A stretch of DNA of 5,707 nucleotides. It comes from CAUZEO01 sp963578625 (GTDB lineage: Bacteria > Verrucomicrobiota > Kiritimatiellia > SLOV01). Where the stretch lies: assembly GCA_963578625.1 (NCBI GenBank), contig CAUZEO010000341.1:1-5707 (forward strand), read 5' to 3'. The notes beneath the pieces were generated by a model. The model made no database searches. It was not told the origin of the DNA and saw nothing but the letters and a program-made list of their open reading frames with translations. A program made the translations under genes and the position numbers. Positions 1 to 5,707 of the stretch are shown piece after piece. Position 1 is the stretch's first letter. Every line of letters begins with the position of its first letter.

Positions 1-1563
1 AACTCGGCGATCGTCGAGCATTTCTCCGATGGATTCGGCGGCGTCAATTTCCAGACGGATGTATACTACAATCTGGGTTTGCTTGCCGCCGTGTTCCACG
101 AACACCCGCAAAGCCGCGCCTGGTTCGACGACGCCGCGCAGGAACTCGACCGGCAACTTGACCTGCACTTCCACCCCGGGGGCGTGTATTTGGAATCCAT
201 CAACTACTTTCAGCACGTGTTCAAAGGCATCGTGCACCTCGCGAGCGTATTGAAACGCCACGGGGTTCGTGATTTCTTTGCGGATGATCGAATGCAGGAG
301 GCCATGAACACATTGGTTGACTACCTGACCGCGCCGGTGGAGCCAACGGTGGAGCAGACCTACGAGCCGGGACACATGGGGTGCGAGAAGTTGGAAACGG
401 AGGGGAAATGCCGCTTCTGGCCCGGGATCGGGGATACGGGCGGTGTTTGCAAGGACCAGCCGATTTCACCCGCTCTTGCGCACGCGGCCTGGGAAGTGAG
501 GGAGCACAACAAGGAGTTGTCCGACAAGCTGCTGGCGGCCTGGAACGAATGCGGCCGTCCACTCTGGGGACTCAACGAGCCGCATTTCGAATTCCTGTAC
601 CTGCAGGAGGCCGAGCCGGAAGCGCCGCCGCTGGCGCCCCTGCTGGCGTCGCGACACTTCAAGGGCGTCGGTGTGCAGTTGCGTGCCGACGTCGGGATGC
701 CCACCGAAACCAGTGTCTTTGTGCGCACCGGCCCGGCGACTCATCATTGGGGATTCGATTTTGGAAACATCAGTATTTCTACCCGAGGTTCGAGGCTGAT
801 ACCCGAGTTCGGATATCACGGCTCCTGGGAGGAGGATGGAGAGCCCCTGGGCGGCAGATGTTCCTGGCTTCATAATATTGTCACGTTCGGTCCCGACTAC
901 AACGGCGGCATGGGCGTGGAGCTTCACAATGCGCCCCGGACCGTCCGGATCGGGGAGGACCTGGACTATATTGTGTGTGATCTCACAATGAACAACCTGC
1001 GGCACAAATCGTACCGTGAGTTCCGGCCCATCGAGACGATCCGGATCTACCGGCACGTGCTTTTCGCTCACAATCGCTACGTCTTTGTCTGGGACCGTAT
1101 CGAGCGAAGCATCTACCGTTCGCAGCTTCGGATCAACTGCCTTTCGACCTCGGTGCGGATGGACGGAAACCGGCTTCACTTCACGGGACTGGATGGGGTG
1201 GACCTGGTCGTTCACGTGCTCCATCCGCGGAAGCCCGAATTCCACGAAGCGCTGGTCGGTCCGATGCGTTACGTGCTGCTCGAGCAGGACTGCGAGCTGG
1301 ACTACACCTGGCTTTGCCAGCCTCTGGGATCCGGGGAGGCGGCTTTCGCAGTGGAGGCCGGCGCGAACCGGGTGTCGATCAAGGGCCGGGACGTGCATGG
1401 CAACGAATTCGAGGACACGATCGTGTACGCCAAGGGTGAGTTCGGCGCGACAACGAACGTGGGCGGCAAGACCATGCGGCTCGACGGCCGCCTGGCCATG
1501 ATTCGGCACGATGAACGAGGCCGGCAGCTGGAACTTCTCGACGCTGAATCACTTGCTCCCTGA
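1..1563 (+). CDS. Heparinase II/III family polysaccharide lyase, C-terminal part (5' end outside window)
   Basis: Frame 1 is open from the first base to TGA at 1561-1563, giving 520 visible residues. An internal TTG at 79 is a possible start, but sense coding continues upstream of it, so I treat the gene as truncated by the window edge. The first part (about residues 1-175) looks like the end of the helical toroid, with G-G-V-Y-L-E-S-x-x-Y where Tyr69 matches the usual catalytic tyrosine region. From about residue 215 the beta-sheet domain of Hepar_II_III proteins follows: a V-x-x-R-T-G-P segment, then T-H-H-W-G-F-D-F-G (His248, His249, Asp253) at the conserved histidine site, then G-S-R-L-I-P-E-F-G-Y, L-H-N-I-V (His291-Asn292) and V-F-V-W-D-R (Asp365). 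Family members usually eliminate uronic acid-containing glycans such as heparin, heparan or alginate. The substrate cannot be told here. Three cysteines cluster just before residue 150. It may be co-transcribed with the oxygenase gene 83 bases downstream. Confidence 0.87.
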   Translation, partial: NSAIVEHFSDGFGGVNFQTDVYYNLGLLAAVFHEHPQSRAWFDDAAQELDRQLDLHFHPGGVYLESINYFQHVFKGIVHLASVLKRHGVRDFFADDRMQEAMNTLVDYLTAPVEPTVEQTYEPGHMGCEKLETEGKCRFWPGIGDTGGVCKDQPISPALAHAAWEVREHNKELSDKLLAAWNECGRPLWGLNEPHFEFLYLQEAEPEAPPLAPLLASRHFKGVGVQLRADVGMPTETSVFVRTGPATHHWGFDFGNISISTRGSRLIPEFGYHGSWEEDGEPLGGRCSWLHNIVTFGPDYNGGMGVELHNAPRTVRIGEDLDYIVCDLTMNNLRHKSYREFRPIETIRIYRHVLFAHNRYVFVWDRIERSIYRSQLRINCLSTSVRMDGNRLHFTGLDGVDLVVHVLHPRKPEFHEALVGPMRYVLLEQDCELDYTWLCQPLGSGEAAFAVEAGANRVSIKGRDVHGNEFEDTIVYAKGEFGATTNVGGKTMRLDGRLAMIRHDERGRQLELLDAESLAP

Positions 1564-1646
1564 TTCATTTGACTTCTTGTTCCGAGTTGAATTTGCCAGG
1601 TTGTCGTTACAAGGTAGTCAAAAAAAAAGAGAAGCGAGCCAAGTCC

Positions 1647-2480
1647 ATGATCACCACAGACCAGGTTTTGCACTACAATACATTCGGCTACGCCGTCATG
1701 CGAAACGTCTTCACTCCGGACGAAATCGAAACGATGCAAAAGGAGTTCGAAACGGCAAAAGCGCGCGAGGGTGAATTCATTCCCAAAGAAGATGTCTCGA
1801 CCTATGCGCATATGATTCTGCTCGGAGACGACACCCCGTTTTTTGCGTCCCTCACCGAAGACGAACGACTCTATGGACCCGCCAAGCAGATCTTTGGGGA
1901 AGACACGGTGTTGTGGGAATGGCACGGGTACCGCTATTGCATGTTCAAGGGCACCCAGTGGCACGCCAATGACGGCGATCCGACCCTGGGGCGCTACCGG
2001 TACGGGGTCCGCTACCAATGGCCGCTATTCGAGCCGGTGCGCGCAGATACCGGTGCTTTGCGCATTATCCCGGGATCGCATCTGCCGGAGTTTCAGTGGG
2101 AGGTGAGAAGGGCCCAGACGGCCGGCCTGCTCGATGATATCGGGGCAGTAGGCGCGGTGGTCTGCGATGCCGATCCTGGCGATGTGGTCGTCTTTGACAC
2201 GCGCGTCTTCCACGCTTCAACACCCTATCACAAGGAGCGCAATGTCGCCAGCGGCATCTACGCACACTTTCCCGAAACGAAGGAAGAGGCGGCGGTCACG
2301 GCCATTGGTTTTCCCCGCGAACAGGAACAGTGGAACCAGTGGCGGGCAAACAAACCGAACAGCCCCTTCCGCCGCAACTGGGAAGGCCTGGTCAAACGCC
2401 TGGAGGAATTGCGCCGGCACTCCGGCTATCGTATCGAGCGCCCCGACCCCGGACGCTCGGGACACCTGGTACGGGCCTGA
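1647..2480 (+). CDS. Phytanoyl-CoA dioxygenase (PhyH) family Fe(II)/2-oxoglutarate oxygenase
   Basis: This is a complete 277-residue protein, a normal length for bacterial PhyH-like proteins. I chose ATG 1647, which gives the typical opening of the family (a Y-x-x-x-G-Y-x-V-M-R-N-V-F-T segment followed by a helix). The same frame is open back to a TTG at 1569, but that adds a lysine-rich stretch encoded by a poly-A run and looks like leader. Family features are W-H-A-N-D (His106, Asn108, Asp109), the strand D-T-G-A-L-R-I-I-P-G-S-H-L typical of PhyH folds, the distal iron histidine in V-F-H-A-S-T (His189) and Arg198 nearby, a candidate 2-oxoglutarate anchor. Such enzymes hydroxylate small molecules or modified sugars using iron, oxygen and 2-oxoglutarate. 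The substrate here is unknown. The oddity is that the proximal motif is H-x-N-D instead of H-x-D. No signal peptide is seen, so it is probably cytoplasmic. Only a weak purine-rich RBS precedes it. Confidence 0.92.
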   Translation: MITTDQVLHYNTFGYAVMRNVFTPDEIETMQKEFETAKAREGEFIPKEDVSTYAHMILLGDDTPFFASLTEDERLYGPAKQIFGEDTVLWEWHGYRYCMFKGTQWHANDGDPTLGRYRYGVRYQWPLFEPVRADTGALRIIPGSHLPEFQWEVRRAQTAGLLDDIGAVGAVVCDADPGDVVVFDTRVFHASTPYHKERNVASGIYAHFPETKEEAAVTAIGFPREQEQWNQWRANKPNSPFRRNWEGLVKRLEELRRHSGYRIERPDPGRSGHLVRA

Positions 2481-3034
2481 GCAGAAGATGGGGTGGAATG
2501 GAGCTTCCATGAGACCGCTGTCTGCCCGAAGGGAACGGTGGGAAGCAATGGTCTGGGCTTTGCAGTCCAATGTATTGATGGTGACCCGGTGAAGACTCTC
2601 CTCTATCCTGCGCGGCACTTGGAGCTGTTCAGCGTTCCGCCGGGCATGCATCTGGCTACGCTCACTTCCGGCCCAATCGCGCTTCCGCGTTTCGGGAAGG
2701 TCGCCGACGCTACGTTAGTGTGAACAATGCGGAGCACCTCCTCATCTCTCCTCTTCATCGAATTACTCGGTGGTCGTGGCGGTGAAAGAGGAAATCCGTA
2801 AAGTAGCGGGAGTCGCCAAGACTTCCGGTCGGCGACACACAAGCCCGACAGAGCCACGAAACAAAACCCCAACCAGGAATCTGAACCACCAGCCTTCGCA
2901 AAACGGCGGCTACGACCGTCTTCGACTCATCCGGCTCGTCTTTGTCGGCGATGCCATCCGGTGCAAGGTGACCATCAGCGCCATTCCACCCCTTTGGGGG
3001 CCTATTGGGTCGTACCCTTGAGTCGAGCGCCGGG
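2481..3034. other. Convergent intergenic region, no confident gene
   Basis: About 550 bases lie between the ends of two convergent genes. Several short overlapping frames are open on both strands. Examples are a GTG-started 76-codon frame at 2493-2723 on the plus strand and long minus-strand frames across 2603-2872 and 2755-3066, the latter running into the end of the VWA gene. None shows a domain I recognise or a good ribosome binding site, and they overlap one another, so I call none of them a gene. Small inverted repeats are present at 2498-2510 (5-bp stem), 2682-2699 (5-bp stem), 2989-2999 (C4/G4 stem) and 3007-3017, but none is followed by a T tract on the expected strand. The octamer GTCGGCGA occurs at 2828 and 2944, with its complement at 2701. 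A pyrimidine-rich tract runs 2737-2758. I see no tRNA, rRNA or CRISPR. Confidence 0.6.
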
Positions 3035-5410
3035 TCATGCCGTCGACGGAGTGACGACGCGGGCATAGATGTGCGCCCAGCGTTTGGCTGTGCACTGGCC
3101 GGGTTTTCGGATCAGCCTGTTCGCCTCCTCTTCCCAGTCCGGGTATGCCGGACCGAGGCTGGAGATGACCTCCAGCATTTCCCGGGGCGTCCCCGGTAAG
3201 TCGGAACCAGACGGCACCCCCTCGATGAACCCGGAGAGGCGTTTCACATGCCGGCGGTAGGCCCCCGATGCCTGCGTGTGGCCGTTGGCCACGAAACAAA
3301 GCAGGGCCAGCAGAGACGCGATTAATCGCCGCTCGTTGTCTTTCCCGGGCATGCCGCCGTCCGGCTCGATGAGCGCGGCAAGGACCATCAGCAGTTCTTC
3401 GCCGGCAGGTTTATCCTGCGCAGGGGACATCGGAGATGGGGGCATTGAGTAGCATGCATTCAGTTCCATGTCGCTTGACTTAAGTCTGCGCGGGGCCTTC
3501 ATCATGCGGCGTCGTGGCTCGGCCTGCAAATCCGTTATTTCCATGAATCTGGAGATCTGTGAATTGGCTTGCGTAAAGGCCGCCTGCGCAAAGTAGGCGT
3601 CAAACGCGGTGTCCTCCGGCATCCCCACCGGCACCACCCGGGTCTTGGGCAGTTTGCCGCCGGCGTCGCGTTCGGCTGCGACTACCGCCACCAGGGACAT
3701 GACCCGCGAGGCCAGGCCGTATTCCCGGCTCAGTTGCTCCAGGCGGGAATCCCGGCGCTTCGCTTCTCGCCGGGCCACCGTACCCGCGCTTTCGGTTTCC
3801 ATGAGGGCCTCGAAGTCGGCGATCAGGCGCGCGCCGCGAATCAGGCGCAAAGTCTCGGCCAGTTCCGGGGTTCCAAGCAGGGTGTCGAGACGCAGCTCGC
3901 CGTCGGCCCCGTCCCGCGACCAGTTCAGCACCATGGCCTCTGCACGGTCAGCCTCGCCGTATACCACCACCGGCGAACCGGCAAACACGGTACCGCCAGG
4001 AGATGGGTGGACGACGGCCCCGTCCCCTTCGATGCTGACCTTAAGACCGGTTGCCACCGGATGGCCGATAGATGCAAAGAGCTCCAGCGCTGCGTTGTCC
4101 ACCCGTTCGCGGGGAGTGATGAAGCGGCTCGTTCCGCCGGTCTGCCGCGCGAGCTGGTTTAAGAAACGGTCCTGGCTCGCGCTGCCGATGCCCAGGACAT
4201 GCACCCGTATCCCGCCGGATTTTATGCGGTTGAAGATGTCTTCGGTCCCGTGCACCTGGCCGTCGGTCAGGAGGAAAATGTCGCCGCCGCCGTCCTTGAG
4301 CAGCGCCGCCGCGTTGAGCAGCGCCTGCGGCAACTCCGTGCCTCCGCGGGCATCGATTCCATCGAGGAACTCATTTGCCATGGCGCGCCCGTCGCCGTCG
4401 CCCCGCACCATTTCCTGATGCATGATATCGGTTGTATTGTCGAAGGCAACGATGTTGAAAGCGTCGTCGGGTGATAACGCACCCAGGCAGGCCCGCAAGG
4501 CCTTCTTCGCCTGTTCCATGGGGGCACCGTCCATTGATCCTGAGCGGTCGATGACGAATACGCTTCGGCTCGCCTGCTTAACGGCCTCACCGAAGACGCC
4601 GGAAGGGATGCACGCCGCCACGGCGGTCTTGCCCCCGGGCGTCGTGCCTGCATAGATTAACGGCCGGGGTTCCCGAAGCGTTACATCCAGCACCAGGTCC
4701 CGGTTGGGCACGTCGGCTTCGCGGGATAACGCCACCCGATGAGCTTCGTTCTCCTCCACGTTCACGCTTACTGTGTGGGAGGGCGATTGCAGCGAGGCCG
4801 CCCCGCCCGGCGCTTTTACCGTCAGGTCAAACCCCGTGCGATGTAGATCCGCCGGATCGTCCCGGTAGGGCGGCAGGATCACTCCGCCGAATGTTTCCTC
4901 CGGCAGTTCCATTTCGCCTTCGCCTGGCGCGGTGCGCACTGCGCTCGCCCGTGGGTGATAGCTGGGGGCCAGGGTAAAGGGAAAGCGGAAACGGAACCCG
5001 TCGTCGTGCGCCTCCACCCCCGCGATGATTTCCAGGTAAACCGTCACCCGTTTTCCCGGATGCAGGTTCCCCACCATCAGGCTGGTCACCCCGTCGCGGT
5101 ATTGCCGGGTCATGGTTGTCAGAAACCCATCACTCATGGCGTCCTCGTAGAGGCGCTCCGCATCGTTCACCGGTTGGAGATCGGAATGCACCGAGAAGCC
5201 GTCCCCTTCGATGCGGAACTGCCTCAGCGCCGCGTCGCGGGGCAGCATGAAGCTGTAAATGACTTCCAGGGGATCCTCCTCCGCCGATGCGAACACATGG
5301 CGGGCCACCAGCCGGGCACCCACGGGAAGCACTTCGCCCCCCAGCCATAATTCCTGCATGGCCAGCTCTACGGCGCGGCCTTCCTGGGTGAGAATTTCAA
5401 ATGCCTGCAT
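3035..5410 (-). CDS. VIT and von Willebrand factor A (VWA) domain protein
   Basis: This is a complete 791-residue protein read from ATG at 5410-5408 to TGA at 3037-3035. Residues about 1-145 form a VIT (inter-alpha-trypsin inhibitor N-terminal) domain, with V-I-Y-S-F-M-L-P (50-57), A-E-R-L-Y-E-D-A (84-91) and N-L-H-P-G (115-119). Residues about 282-447 form a VWA domain with all metal-site (MIDAS) elements: D-R-S-G-S (Asp288, Ser290, Ser292), G-G-T-E-L (Thr358) and L-T-D-G-Q (Asp383). A conserved post-VWA segment, L-S-x-x-Y-G-L-A-S with following S-L-V-A-V (about 560-576), is seen in this class. A C-terminal region of about 140 residues (650-791) is partly helical and of unknown role. There is no signal peptide or membrane segment, so the protein is probably cytoplasmic, unlike VIT/VWA proteins with export signals. 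Order and length resemble eukaryotic VWA5A-like proteins. VWA domains bind partner proteins through a divalent metal; the partner is unknown. It is coupled to the MerR-type gene just upstream. Confidence 0.95.
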   Translation of the reverse strand: MQAFEILTQEGRAVELAMQELWLGGEVLPVGARLVARHVFASAEEDPLEVIYSFMLPRDAALRQFRIEGDGFSVHSDLQPVNDAERLYEDAMSDGFLTTMTRQYRDGVTSLMVGNLHPGKRVTVYLEIIAGVEAHDDGFRFRFPFTLAPSYHPRASAVRTAPGEGEMELPEETFGGVILPPYRDDPADLHRTGFDLTVKAPGGAASLQSPSHTVSVNVEENEAHRVALSREADVPNRDLVLDVTLREPRPLIYAGTTPGGKTAVAACIPSGVFGEAVKQASRSVFVIDRSGSMDGAPMEQAKKALRACLGALSPDDAFNIVAFDNTTDIMHQEMVRGDGDGRAMANEFLDGIDARGGTELPQALLNAAALLKDGGGDIFLLTDGQVHGTEDIFNRIKSGGIRVHVLGIGSASQDRFLNQLARQTGGTSRFITPRERVDNAALELFASIGHPVATGLKVSIEGDGAVVHPSPGGTVFAGSPVVVYGEADRAEAMVLNWSRDGADGELRLDTLLGTPELAETLRLIRGARLIADFEALMETESAGTVARREAKRRDSRLEQLSREYGLASRVMSLVAVVAAERDAGGKLPKTRVVPVGMPEDTAFDAYFAQAAFTQANSQISRFMEITDLQAEPRRRMMKAPRRLKSSDMELNACYSMPPSPMSPAQDKPAGEELLMVLAALIEPDGGMPGKDNERRLIASLLALLCFVANGHTQASGAYRRHVKRLSGFIEGVPSGSDLPGTPREMLEVISSLGPAYPDWEEEANRLIRKPGQCTAKRWAHIYARVVTPSTA

Positions 5411-5413
5411 GAC

Positions 5414-5707
5414 TTATTCCCTTTCCGTTTCGTTGTTCCCATTCAGTTGTCTGGCGGTCTCCGCGAGGATCTTGCGTACCTGCCGCAGCCGCCAGGGCGG
5501 CACGTCCGTCCGAATCAACACCTGTACATCCTCCGACAGGACCATTCCCGCGAGGGGCGCGGCTTCCGGCAATTCCCGGGGCGGCCCGTCTCCCTCCAGC
5601 CGCACCGCGATCTCCGCCAGGGTCAGTCCCTTCCGCTTCATCTTCGCGATACGCTGCAATCGCCGCAAATGCGACCGCTCATAGTGCGCATTCCGCCCCG
5701 CCTGTAC
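5414..5707 (-). CDS. MerR-type transcriptional regulator, N-terminus outside window
   Basis: The frame is open from the right edge (5707) to TAA at 5416-5414, giving 97 visible residues. A TTG at 5668 could be taken for a start, but the codons upstream continue a good MerR match (A-G-R-N-A-H-Y-E-R), so the gene is cut by the window end. Visible residues about 5-41 correspond to the second half of a MerR winged-helix domain: the A-G-R-N-A-H-Y segment, then L-R-R-L-Q-R-I-A, then K-G-L-T-L-A-E-I. The first helix-turn-helix and the first wing should lie beyond the edge. After a short proline-rich linker, the C-terminus (about 57-90) holds a strand-like V-Q-V-L-I-R-T-D-V-P-P and a final helix. It lacks the long dimerisation coiled coil and metal-binding cysteines of classical MerR, CueR or ZntR proteins. 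The stop lies three bases before the VWA gene start. I infer that it controls its own operon, possibly in response to a signal read by the short C-terminal module. Confidence 0.82.
   Translation of the reverse strand, partial: VQAGRNAHYERSHLRRLQRIAKMKRKGLTLAEIAVRLEGDGPPRELPEAAPLAGMVLSEDVQVLIRTDVPPWRLRQVRKILAETARQLNGNNETERE
5418..5424 (-). promoter_or_regulatory. Shine-Dalgarno-like site for the VIT-VWA gene
   Basis: The minus strand reads AAAGGGA here, seven bases upstream of the ATG at 5410, which is good spacing for a ribosome binding site. It lies inside the last codons of the MerR-type gene, whose TAA stop sits between this site and the ATG. This supports the chosen start of the VWA gene and suggests that ribosomes finishing the regulator re-initiate on the VWA gene (translational coupling). 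Confidence 0.6.

Noticed and set aside
466..1509. 347-codon minus-strand frame
   Set aside because: It is antisense to the heparinase-like gene, whose conserved motifs are on the plus strand; the translation has no family features.
1569..1620. Possible promoter before the oxygenase gene (TTGACT at 1569, TTGCCA at 1593)
   Set aside because: No acceptable -10 box occurs at 16-18 bases from either hexamer, and such hexamers are expected by chance.
1569..1646. N-terminal extension of the oxygenase from TTG 1569
   Set aside because: The added residues do not resemble the family, are lysine-rich from a nine-A run, and ATG 1647 gives the usual domain start.
2493..2723. GTG-started 76-codon frame just after the oxygenase gene
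   Set aside because: It has no convincing ribosome binding site or recognisable domain, and other frames in the same region are equally open.
2701..2951. Octamer GTCGGCGA at 2828 and 2944 with its complement at 2701 as a repeat or regulator site
   Set aside because: Eight-base matches are common in GC-rich DNA, and the spacing is irregular.
2989..3017. Two small inverted repeats (C4-TTT-G4 at 2989-2999 and GGGT-CGT-ACCC at 3007-3017) as a terminator for the VWA operon
   Set aside because: The stems are only four base pairs and there is no T tract after them on the minus strand.
3609..4418. 269-codon plus-strand frame
   Set aside because: It lies wholly antisense to the well-supported VIT-VWA gene, and its Ser/Arg-rich translation is typical of a shadow frame in GC-rich DNA.

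Overview
The window holds four protein genes in two convergent blocks around a gene-poor gap of about 550 bases. The DNA is GC-rich (roughly 60% by eye) with sparse, weak Shine-Dalgarno sequences. A heparinase-type polysaccharide lyase next to a phytanoyl-CoA-dioxygenase-like oxygenase is a pairing I associate with polysaccharide-degrading bacteria of the PVC group and relatives (Planctomycetota, Verrucomicrobiota, Lentisphaerota, Hydrogenedentota). That placement is inference from gene content, since no marker gene is present.

Left block, plus strand. Bases 1-1563 are the C-terminal 520 residues of a heparinase II/III family protein whose start lies outside the window. After an 83-base spacer, a complete Fe(II)/2-oxoglutarate oxygenase of the PhyH family follows (1647-2480). 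Its first iron-ligand motif reads H-A-N-D rather than the usual H-x-D. The two genes may be co-transcribed, which would suit a catabolic locus for an acidic or modified glycan, but no substrate can be read from the sequence.

Middle, 2481-3034. This is the convergent gap. It contains several short overlapping open frames but no RNA gene, recognisable domain or strong terminator. It may hold decayed or dispersed repeat material.

Right block, minus strand. A MerR-type regulator, cut by the right edge, ends three bases before the start of a 791-residue VIT + von Willebrand A protein. The VWA gene has a Shine-Dalgarno-like sequence inside the end of the regulator gene. The pair looks like a translationally coupled operon in which a small regulator with a non-classical C-terminus controls a cytoplasmic, metal-dependent (MIDAS) scaffold protein. 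This is the most interesting unit in the window, and its biological role is not known to me.
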